DNA of 55,043 nucleotides from assembly GCA_023212645.1 (NCBI GenBank), contig JALBYC010000043.1:1-55043 (forward strand). The letters are read 5' to 3'. Every line of letters begins with the position of its first letter. Position 1 is the stretch's first letter. The stretch comes from Farysia itapuensis (taxonomy: Eukaryota > Basidiomycota > Ustilaginomycetes > Ustilaginales > Ustilaginaceae). Below the pieces are notes generated by a model that had not been told where the DNA came from, ran no database searches, and saw only the letters and a program-made list of their open reading frames with translations. Below are positions 1-8,056 of the stretch, piece after piece. The translations under genes and the position numbers were made by a program.

Positions 1-278
1 ACACACGGCCCACACACGGATCACGGAAGCTCGGAATTTCTGTTGGGAGATACGCGCACCCAAGCACAGCAAGCACACGCCTGCCCATGCACGTGTAGGA
101 GCACCTGGAAGGCAGGCAAAACGTACATAAATAAAGAAGTCCACTTGTTTCCTCCTGCCCTGATATCCCTCGGTCTCACTGACTCTCGACGCTCTTTTCT
201 TCTTCCTTCCTCATCGGGTCTCACACTCTTTTACGCTCTAGCCCGTCCGCTCAACTATCCGGCGATATTGTCACCAAA

Positions 279-1523
279 ATGCTGGCATTCACTTCGATTC
301 CCAAGTCTTTCTTCGTCGCTGCTATCCTGCTGCTACCCACCCTGCTTGCTATTGGCGCTGTTCCAGCCCATCACATGTCTAGATCGAGACATAACAAGCC
401 TGGATATATGCGACGTCGCAGCTTGGCTCTCGGTGATCAAAGTGGCAACACTGACCGCTTGGCCAAGCTCAATCGCTCCCAACAGAGACAGTTCAAGATT
501 GATCAGCCTCGTCCTCCCACTTCTGCGAAGATGGTGCATATGAAGCGTTCACCCAGCATGATTCTGCAAAAACGAGCTTATACCGATCGTGAGGTACACG
601 ATGACTACGAGAAGCAACAACACGAGCTCGAAGCAGCTCTGGAACATTACGTCACGTATGGCGACAGCGATAGTCTGCAAAAGTATTTGTCCGGCTTCCA
701 TGATCCTTCCAACAAATCTAGCTCTGAGCTAAAGGAAATTAAGCAACATCAGCAGAAGCCCGCTCTCCCCAGCTCATCAGCAAAGAAGGTTTTAGGCGAC
801 AACGACCAGAGTCAGGAGACACCTGAAGAGGATTGTGAGCCCGAACACAGTTCATCGGATCAGAGCACTCAAACTGGACTTCAAAAGCCACTGCAGCAGC
901 AACAGCAACAGACGAAGCAAGATCAGCCGAAGCAGGTTCAGCCAAAGCAAGATCAGTCAAAACAGGTTCAGCCAAAGCAGCAGCAGCCAAAGCAGGATCA
1001 GTCAAAGCAAGATCAGTCAAAACAGGACCAGCCAAAGCAGGACCAGCCAAAGCAAGATGCTTATTCTGATACAAAGAAGGCGCAAGGAAACGTCGGCAGC
1101 AAGCCAAGCGATGAGCCCAGCAACTCTATTTGGGGATACACTCCCCCTTCGTTTGACTCTGTTGCTGCTCCAGCCACCGTATCGCTGTACGCCATGTCGA
1201 GCCAGCCTTTCCAAGGACATGCTACGTTCTACAGCACGGGTATGGGCGCTTGTGGTATTGTCAATACCGATGATCAGCCAATCGTGGCTGTCTCGCGCGA
1301 CATCTTTGAGCAATACAATCCGTCCACCGGCAATCCGAACCACAACTCCTTGTGCGGCAAACGCCTGGAAATCACCTGGAACGGAAAGAAGCAACAAGCT
1401 TTTGCCATGGATGAATGCCCAGGATGCAAGCCAAACAGCCTCGATCTTAGTCCAAACCTGTTCAAAGCACTCGACAGTCCAGACAAAGGCGACCTCGATG
1501 GCATCAGCTGGAAATTCGTCTGA
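279..1523 (+). CDS. Secreted pentapeptide-repeat protein with C-terminal double-psi beta-barrel (RlpA/expansin-like) domain
   Basis: 414 residues. The start ATG at 279 has a good context (CCAAAATG) and is followed by a hydrophobic signal peptide (about residues 9-30), so the protein should enter the secretory pathway. The pro-like region has Arg/Lys clusters: RRR at 45-47 and Lys-Arg at 89-90 and 98-99, which are possible Kex2 sites. Residues 206-261 are Gln-rich and include about ten pentapeptides of form [P/S/T]KQ[D/V/Q]Q. The C-terminal ~105 residues (about 310-414) look like a double-psi beta-barrel: the GHATFYSTGMGACG start, the NSLCGK segment, the MDECPGC segment and the LDLSPNLFKAL segment fit the family. 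Such domains occur in barwin, RlpA and expansin-like wall proteins. Most lack proven enzymatic activity, so a cell-wall or apoplastic role is inferred. It converges on SEC15, whose stop lies 174 bp away. Confidence 0.85.
   Translation: MLAFTSIPKSFFVAAILLLPTLLAIGAVPAHHMSRSRHNKPGYMRRRSLALGDQSGNTDRLAKLNRSQQRQFKIDQPRPPTSAKMVHMKRSPSMILQKRAYTDREVHDDYEKQQHELEAALEHYVTYGDSDSLQKYLSGFHDPSNKSSSELKEIKQHQQKPALPSSSAKKVLGDNDQSQETPEEDCEPEHSSSDQSTQTGLQKPLQQQQQQTKQDQPKQVQPKQDQSKQVQPKQQQPKQDQSKQDQSKQDQPKQDQPKQDAYSDTKKAQGNVGSKPSDEPSNSIWGYTPPSFDSVAAPATVSLYAMSSQPFQGHATFYSTGMGACGIVNTDDQPIVAVSRDIFEQYNPSTGNPNHNSLCGKRLEITWNGKKQQAFAMDECPGCKPNSLDLSPNLFKALDSPDKGDLDGISWKFV
912..1061 (+). repeat. 15-bp degenerate tandem repeat coding KQ-rich pentapeptides
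   Basis: About ten in-frame copies of a 15-bp unit that reads roughly CAG-[CCA/TCA]-AAG-CA[G/A]-[GAT/GTT/CAG] within the secreted protein at 279-1523. Each unit gives a Pro/Ser-Lys-Gln-Asp/Val-Gln pentapeptide. The copies differ by third-base and D/V/Q changes. A run of CAG/CAA glutamine codons precedes the array. Confidence 0.85.
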
Positions 1524-1697
1524 AAGCTCACTTCCTTTCCTACCATAGCTGTCTGTACGATCCCCTCTTTGCCGACTGAGTGCATGGTCAGTGTGACTGG
1601 CTCACCCTTATCTCATCACTCTTAGCTTTGACAATTTGCTCAATCCCAAGCTTGTTCTACTCTGCGATTGCTGATTACAGAAGAATGAGCGAAATGA

Positions 1698-4229
1698 TCA
1701 GACACGTGAGCTCGAGTGCTGTCTAATGGGGATTGTGGGTACGAGGCGAAGCACAGCATCCCGCTCCTTGACTCTTTTGGCAAATAGCTCGGTCTCGGAA
1801 GGCGCTTTTGTTGATCCTGCCGAGCCAGTTGTGGTGGCGTGGGAGGATGGCGTCTGGTGAAGCTTGACGAGCTTATCGAGAACCTGGGCAAGCTTCTTTG
1901 GCTGTACAGCTGGATACTTTGCTGTACGGACCACCGGGTTCGTCGCAAATTCCATTACCGCTGAGTTCAAGATGACAGCCAGAGTCTGACGAAGTTCGTC
2001 AAATACGACCGAAAAATCGCCGCTGATCGTAGAAGAGGCTGCGGAATCTTGGTTGGCGCTCGTGGTGTTCGTTACCAGAAACGCAACGTCAATATCCAGG
2101 TTTTGCAGCGCCTTCATATTGATGACGGCGGGTGAATCGGGTCCAAGCAGCTGTTGATCCAACAGCTGCGCTGCAATGTGCTTGAACGATGCTCTATAAG
2201 CCCTTTCCTTCACGTCAGCAGGTAGCAAGACGAGCACGCTTTCCATCATAGTACACAGCCAATCTAGCATATCCTGCAGCCATCCTGCGTGAAGTTGCTG
2301 TGCTTGCCGAGTACCATGAGCAGCAGCCGCTTCTTCACTACGACTACGTGATGGCGTCCACTCGTACTCTGCCAGGCCAATGAATTGGTCCAATTTTGCG
2401 GCCAGCGCAGAGCTGATCTTGGACTCGGCAATTTGCAAGGTTTCGAGAAAATGCTGACTGGCGTCCAGTCGCAACTTGCCGCCCCTTCCGTGCGGCGCTC
2501 GTAGAGCTGCAAGCAAGTTCTCGATCTCTACACAAGCCAGATTGAAGTGCTCGGCGTTGACGACAATCTGGGCAATCTGCGATAGATTGATACTTGACGA
2601 AGGTCCTGAGGATTTGCCACCGCTGGCCAGCAGCGAGTTTCGAATGCCAGAACTTACTTGTTGTATCAAGAGCTCGTCGAGACTCTTTTTGAGAATAGAG
2701 TCAATTTCCCGATGATTCTGGCTGAATCCATCCGAGAAAGTGTAGTACTGATCGACCAAGTTACGAATGTCCATGCAGCACAACGGGTATGTTTGGGAGA
2801 ACGGAAGCGATAAGGGGAAGCCAGATGCACGCAGTGCTGCGGCGTCTCCAGGTTTGAGCCAACACACTGACAGCACTTTGGCAAGTTCGTCGGCATTGTG
2901 TACTATCATTGGCTGGTGTTGGGATTCTGCCATAGCTTGCTGGAAGTCGCTACTGAATCGATCGCGCAGGAGTTGAGCATAGCGCTCAAAGAGGGTCAGT
3001 AGCAGCATGTTGAGCTTGGACACCGAGAACGAGTAGCCTTGAAGAGTATGAATGAAAGTCTGGATGACTGCTTTCGTCGAAACATAGACCTTGGTGTCTT
3101 TACACGCTCGCAAGCTGAGGGAGACAATGTCGGCCACTCGCTCGCACATGTTGTCCCACAGGTCCTCGACTTCGGAGTCGGCACGGAAGCCGACAGGAGT
3201 GGTCTGAAGGACATGGTGTTCTACGAGAAAGAAGCCGACAACTTCTTCCAACAATGCCGGGAAGGTCGGATTGTTTGCGTCAAAATTGAGTCCTTGGCTG
3301 AGTAGGAGATTAGCCTGAGCACGTCGGTCCTGATGATAGGAGGCTTGTAGTTCCTCGCGCAAGTCAAGGGCGTCGTATATGTGAATACACTGGTATAGAG
3401 GCTTGAAGTCGATGCTGACCGTCTCGTTATCGACAAAATTATGCTCAACACGTTCGTTGGCCACCAGCTCGATGGCGGAATTTACCTTGGCCAGCCGTAG
3501 AGCAGGATCTCGTTGTGCCTTGACTTTCCAGCGCTTCTGTCGAGCTTCCATGGCTTCCAAGGCCAAGTGCCCTACAGTGCGAGACTTTTGGCGTACTTGA
3601 AAGAGCCATTCCTTCATTTCTCGCGTGACGGCGACTTTGATAGTCTCTCGCATCTGAGGTATTGACTCCATCATGTGCTTGGCAAAGTCATGGTGAAGCA
3701 CGGCCTTGAGGTGGATAGTTTCCAGTTCGTGCAGGCTGCGCAGAGCTGAAAAGTACTTTTGCTCCTGTATGAGCGTATCGATACGGTTGGCCATGTCCAA
3801 TACTCGAAGGCATGCTTGCAGACTTGAGATTGCTTCGTCAACGCTCTGTCCAACACGTCGACTTTCGAGTAGCTGTTTCTTTTTGTTGCCTAGAGAGGAT
3901 CCGCCAGCCTGAACGTCCTCATTGAGCTCACCAATACGGTGTTTGAGTGCCACGGTACCACTGCGTACTTTGAGCAGCTTGTCCACGGCGGCAACAAACT
4001 CGGAATGGTTATCGTCGCACACTTTCTCGATCTCTTGATCCTTTTCCCGAACGAATTGCTTGAGGTGGCGTAGGAAGGCGTCTTGCTGTCTGGCTTGGTC
4101 GAGCGACTTGATGATCGGACCTAGTTGCTCCAAGTTCTCACTCTCAGCGTCTAAGTCTGAGTACAAGGTGAGCTGCTGCAATTGGGCCTCGAGTGAGACC
4201 AGCGGCCTCCTCGGCCTAGATACAACCAT
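1698..4229 (-). CDS. SEC15: Exocyst complex subunit SEC15
   Basis: 843 residues. The open frame extends upstream of 4229 only through non-ATG codons, so the ATG at 4229 (MVVSRPRRP) is taken as the start. The N-terminal part has the coiled-coil character of Sec15/EXOC6: the QQLTLYSDLDAESENLEQLG segment, then FLRHLKQFVREKDQEIEKVC and a helix reading KHRIGELNEDVQAGGSSLG. The middle and C-terminal parts are helical, with GFSQNHREIDSILKKSLDEL and LDWLCTMMESVLVLLP segments as in the Sec15 C-terminal domain. Sec15 is the exocyst subunit that binds the vesicle Rab (Sec4), linking secretory vesicles to the plasma membrane at sites of polar growth. Length fits the family. No intron is evident. The C-terminus carries a short Ser/Thr-rich stretch before the end. 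Confidence 0.93.
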   Translation of the reverse strand: MVVSRPRRPLVSLEAQLQQLTLYSDLDAESENLEQLGPIIKSLDQARQQDAFLRHLKQFVREKDQEIEKVCDDNHSEFVAAVDKLLKVRSGTVALKHRIGELNEDVQAGGSSLGNKKKQLLESRRVGQSVDEAISSLQACLRVLDMANRIDTLIQEQKYFSALRSLHELETIHLKAVLHHDFAKHMMESIPQMRETIKVAVTREMKEWLFQVRQKSRTVGHLALEAMEARQKRWKVKAQRDPALRLAKVNSAIELVANERVEHNFVDNETVSIDFKPLYQCIHIYDALDLREELQASYHQDRRAQANLLLSQGLNFDANNPTFPALLEEVVGFFLVEHHVLQTTPVGFRADSEVEDLWDNMCERVADIVSLSLRACKDTKVYVSTKAVIQTFIHTLQGYSFSVSKLNMLLLTLFERYAQLLRDRFSSDFQQAMAESQHQPMIVHNADELAKVLSVCWLKPGDAAALRASGFPLSLPFSQTYPLCCMDIRNLVDQYYTFSDGFSQNHREIDSILKKSLDELLIQQVSSGIRNSLLASGGKSSGPSSSINLSQIAQIVVNAEHFNLACVEIENLLAALRAPHGRGGKLRLDASQHFLETLQIAESKISSALAAKLDQFIGLAEYEWTPSRSRSEEAAAAHGTRQAQQLHAGWLQDMLDWLCTMMESVLVLLPADVKERAYRASFKHIAAQLLDQQLLGPDSPAVINMKALQNLDIDVAFLVTNTTSANQDSAASSTISGDFSVVFDELRQTLAVILNSAVMEFATNPVVRTAKYPAVQPKKLAQVLDKLVKLHQTPSSHATTTGSAGSTKAPSETELFAKRVKERDAVLRLVPTIPIRQHSSSRV

Positions 4230-4647
4230 TGTGATATAGAATCTTGCGTTCGCACAGCACCATTGCCATGGTCGTCCTGACGATATGTCCGAGGCCTGAG
4301 CGCAACGCAAACGCGCAAACGCGTGGGAACAAGTACACGTCTAACAGTGTTTGAGATTTTTATCAGATGGCCAGATGGAGATGGCCAGATGGCCAGATAT
4401 CCAGATGGCAGATTGAACAGAATGAGCCGTGCTCATGCGCTCATTCACGAATAGTAGGTCACATTCAGGACGCAGACAGTCAGAGTCAAGTGCTAGCAAG
4501 CTATGGCCTGGTCAGCCTGTGTTGTCTGAGTCTGCTCAGGCTGCCATCTGAACGACCAAAAGAAGTGAGCACAAGGAGGAACGAAAGTGAGGAATTAAAA
4601 TGCAATTGCTCGTAATGACATGTGTAGTGATGGAATGCTAGCGATGC
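4230..4647. other. Intergenic, 418 bp, upstream of SEC15
   Basis: Holds the probable SEC15 promoter and the 3' end of the membrane-protein gene at 4648-6777, both transcribed leftward. Apart from the AGATGGCC repeat at 4364-4412, I see no gene or recognisable element. Confidence 0.6.
4364..4412. repeat. Short degenerate AGATGGCC tandem repeat
   Basis: Five copies of AGATGG, most inside CAGATGGCCAGAT-like units, are packed into about 50 bp. They lie 135-183 bp upstream of the SEC15 start codon. This may be slippage-derived or a cluster of protein-binding sites; the sequence alone does not decide. Confidence 0.7.
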
Positions 4648-6777
4648 TTAAAAGACGGACTCAGGACGCATGTACTTGTCCCGACTGCCGGCAGTGCGAG
4701 GAAAGTACGAAGGTCCAGTGACGGGAGAAGACAAAGGCGAGGTTGACGTGGAAAAAGAAGCAGGCACATGAACAAACGTTGACTTCGAATAGGCATGCGA
4801 AGCGCTGGGACTTGCTGATCGAGAATGATTCGGGGAAGTTTGGGCGGCTTCGGCTGCCGCTCGACGAGAGGCAAAGAAGCTGGTGAGCCCGGCGCCGATT
4901 GCAATGACGAGTGTGAACATGATTGAGGGCAGCAGCAGCGACAAAGGAGGCCGAGGAGGTAAGGAAGAGCTAGCTTGACGCTGGCCGGTTCGTGCTGAAG
5001 GGTATGATGGTCTGGAAGAGGATTCTTGTTTGGGGGCAGTGAAAATACCAGCAATGGGCGATGGCGTTACGCGAGATGCGATACTCCCAGCACCAGTGAG
5101 AGCCATACGCATAGGCCAAAAGACAACGTCAGTAGCAGTTGCTGACGGTCTACCCTTCGCTCTAGACTTCTTTTGGGTATTGGCACTAGGCTCAGACCGT
5201 GTGCGAGCCTTGGAGTCCGAAGAAGCAGTCGCAGCGTCGATGGAGCCAAGCATGCGGATCCCCCAGCCAAGCCCAGACTCGACCTTGGTCTTGGTCTGGA
5301 CGGCCATCCGACCAACTTTCTGCGATCGCTGGCTGACATCATCCCAGGCGGTCAGCATGTAGCTGACGAAGAGGAAGCATGCTAACGACGTCAATGTGAT
5401 ACTTGAGATGCTGAAGAAGAGAGTCAGGTGGAAGAAGGGTCGAAGGGGTGCCGAAAGCTGCCGAGTCAGTGCGAGCGCCAGATTGCCAGCTGAAGCCAAT
5501 TGTTTTTGAGCGACATTGAGGCTATCGAGTAAAGCTGCGTCTGACAGAGATGCTGAGCGACCATGGCTGAATCTCATTTGCTCGGACATAAAAGCATCAG
5601 GTCGAGGCCCAACGCCGAACGAGTCGTCGTGAAGGGAGCCGCGTCGGCTGCCAGGAAGAGAGAAGCTGGTTGCCTTTCGACCATTGATGCGGACGCCCTG
5701 TCTTACCCGTCGCGTGCTGTTGGATCGAGGCAAGGAAGTGGCAGATATGCCGCTGTTCTCGTAAGCCGAAAAGGCTGGGAAGTTGAAGGCGATATGACTA
5801 CTGCTTTTGGACTCGGCGGCAAATTTGCCACTTTCAACGAAGCTGACATGTTTTTCGCCATGTGTTGGTTCGGAAATATCGTGTTCGTTGCCATAAGTGT
5901 GAGTTGACCGATCAGGATGGTCAAAGCTGGAACGCAGAATGGTCGGCGGGGTAAGACGTCGCGAAAGTGACGGAGCATTGAGAGGTTTTTCTGGCTCGTT
6001 TGCTGTGACTCTCAAGGAGGTCCTTGCGTCAGAGACCTCATCGGAACTAATGTCGGGGGTATCTGGAAGGGATCGGGGCTCAAGAAGGGAGACTCGCTGT
6101 ACGTTGGTGCCGGAGAAAGACCGCGAGAGGGTGGTTTGAGATAAGGTGTGGGTTGATGTGATGGTTCCGTCTTCGCTTGATATACGGCACCGGCGGGTGC
6201 GAGTCGACCGGGACAAGGGTGGGGACTGGAACGGAGACGAGGAAGGCCATGGGACGGAAGTATGTTCTACGTTGAATTGGCGGGAAGACGAGGTGACATG
6301 GCTGATAGCCGGCGTGACATGGGGGGCTGGACTACGACGGCCGGTAGGGCTGACATTTTCGTCACTGGAGACATCAGTACTAGATCGCACATGCCAGGAA
6401 GAAGGCTCTTCGAAAGAAGCTCTTTTACTGGAAGAAGCAGAAGCATCGTTACGCTCGCTGGGAAGACCAGAAAGTCTTTTCCAGGCGCTTCTCTCTGAGG
6501 GCGTAGCATTGGCCAAGGCGGGGTTGTTGCGGCGTCGGGAGGCGCTGGAAGAGCGCTGTGCTTTTCTCAATCGCTCGGCAAGCTGTCCTGGTGGCAAGAC
6601 ATGTTCCCACCATTCTTGTGAGGGGCTGGAGAGAGGATGTGATGTGCTAGAGCTGGTAAACATGGCACGTTGGCTGGTGTCATGCTTCCACTCGTTGCTC
6701 TGGACCCTTGGAGACAATCTCGGCGTGCTGGGTGCTGTGCTGGCAGCAGAATTGGAGCGAGAGGTAGACGCTGACAT
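4648..6777 (-). CDS. Unknown Ser-rich protein with two C-terminal membrane segments
   Basis: 709 residues from the ATG at 6777 (MSASTSRSNS). The frame continues upstream to a GTG at 6861 that would add a signal-like stretch, but this is not a valid eukaryotic start and is left out. The first ~440 residues are low-complexity and rich in Ser, Arg and Pro, with many RRxS-type phosphorylation-like sites. They contain one ordered-looking motif near residue 54-72, SQEWWEHVLPPGQLAERLRK. A first hydrophobic segment lies at about 447-475 (FFHLTLFFSISSITLTSLAC) and a second at about 613-634 (IMFTLVIAIGAGLTSFFASR), separated by a loop of about 135 residues. Both ends would face the same side of the membrane. 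I do not recognise the family. An ER or nuclear-envelope location is possible but not shown. Confidence 0.75.
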   Translation of the reverse strand: MSASTSRSNSAASTAPSTPRLSPRVQSNEWKHDTSQRAMFTSSSTSHPLSSPSQEWWEHVLPPGQLAERLRKAQRSSSASRRRNNPALANATPSERSAWKRLSGLPSERNDASASSSKRASFEEPSSWHVRSSTDVSSDENVSPTGRRSPAPHVTPAISHVTSSSRQFNVEHTSVPWPSSSPFQSPPLSRSTRTRRCRISSEDGTITSTHTLSQTTLSRSFSGTNVQRVSLLEPRSLPDTPDISSDEVSDARTSLRVTANEPEKPLNAPSLSRRLTPPTILRSSFDHPDRSTHTYGNEHDISEPTHGEKHVSFVESGKFAAESKSSSHIAFNFPAFSAYENSGISATSLPRSNSTRRVRQGVRINGRKATSFSLPGSRRGSLHDDSFGVGPRPDAFMSEQMRFSHGRSASLSDAALLDSLNVAQKQLASAGNLALALTRQLSAPLRPFFHLTLFFSISSITLTSLACFLFVSYMLTAWDDVSQRSQKVGRMAVQTKTKVESGLGWGIRMLGSIDAATASSDSKARTRSEPSANTQKKSRAKGRPSATATDVVFWPMRMALTGAGSIASRVTPSPIAGIFTAPKQESSSRPSYPSARTGQRQASSSLPPRPPLSLLLPSIMFTLVIAIGAGLTSFFASRRAAAEAAQTSPNHSRSASPSASHAYSKSTFVHVPASFSTSTSPLSSPVTGPSYFPRTAGSRDKYMRPESVF

Positions 6778-8056
6778 TGTGTGCCCGTCTTGGACTGCAG
6801 ACAGAAGAGACGGTAGCGAAAAGAGAAGGGCGCAGAAGGACAAGAGAGAGAGTTTTACCACTGTGACAAGACCGGTCAGTTCCGAGATTGCGAGGAAAAG
6901 GGTGCGAAACGAAATGGAGATATAAGGCTCGGCACTGATGAAGCCGGCTCAGGTTGCTGGGTCAAGTCGACAACGAGGCTACAACGTGGGACACTCGGAG
7001 CCGTCTCGAGCACCCAAGACGTCGCTCTTGACACTAAGCGAAGCTACCGAGACTCACACTGAGAAACGGAAGCTTGAGCCGGATATCACGAGCTCGGCGC
7101 ACATGCAACACGGGCCAGATGTGGGCGCGGACAGGAAGAATTTGCAGCTAAATCTGAGACCGCCTCGCTTGTGAAAGGCAGATAGCTGCAGCACCTGCGT
7201 CGGAAAGGCGAGAAATTATGCGCCTTTAGTCAAAAGTAGAGTTCTTTGACAGCCAACCCGAAAAAAAACTATCAAAGTTCACAACTTGGCGCTTAGTGGG
7301 ACAGGTCGGAGCTGAAAAACGCGCCTCTTTTCAGATTTCATTTTTGATCTCATGGATCACAGAGAGCACAGACAGTTTGGTCGCTATGGCGCAACCGTTT
7401 GCCATCTCTGATCCGAGCTTGGTGATCAACAAAGAGAGGCTGCACAAAGCCGCTTGCACAATGACAAGGCCAGGTGGGTGTCTACATCAAAACTTTTCGC
7501 GGCGAGATTTCGCTCTCCGATCCAGCTCACCTTGCGGTCAGACCCTTGCAGGGTACTTTAATTTTCCGACCTTTGTCTTCTGCCGGAATGCTCCGAGGCT
7601 TGTGAGTGTGAAGCAGACACTGCCATCACCGCAAGTTGTCCAGAGGCACTGACACTCACACTCACGCGTGTATATCTGTCGGTGAGCGCGCGCGAGAGTA
7701 AGCGATTACAGCGATGTCGTGCATAATCGATTAATCTCGTCACAAGGGTACTTCAGCAAAGGGCACGCTGGTGCCCGGTTCCCCACGTCATATCTCCACG
7801 ATCAGACACATCATGCACCCCTTTTGAGAACACTGGAGGCAATCAGCGTACCTGAGAAAACCACAGCCATAGCCTCGTGTAGCTCGCTCGGCATGACCGC
7901 ATGTGCTTTTTGCGTTGCCCCACAATGGCTGGGCGTGGGTAAAATCCGATCAAATTCGAAGTTGCACGTTTATGCGAAGCAATCACAATCACAATCTGCT
8001 CAGCGTTCGACACGTGTGGAGCTATGTACAAAGTTCTCGGCCTGCTTCGTTCTTCG
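6778..8056. other. Intergenic, 1.28 kb, no supported gene
   Basis: Lies between the tyrosinase 3' end and the start of the unknown membrane protein, both leftward. It should hold the membrane-protein promoter. Open frames here are short, lack family resemblance and show no convincing splice partners. No RNA gene was recognised. Confidence 0.55.

Noticed and set aside
4229..4310. 27-residue N-terminal extension of SEC15
   Set aside because: The upstream frame begins at TTG and has no ATG, and the extension does not resemble Sec15.
6777..6861. Signal peptide-like N-terminal extension of the unknown membrane protein
   Set aside because: The extension starts with GTG, not ATG, so it would not be used as a normal start; the first ATG is at 6777.
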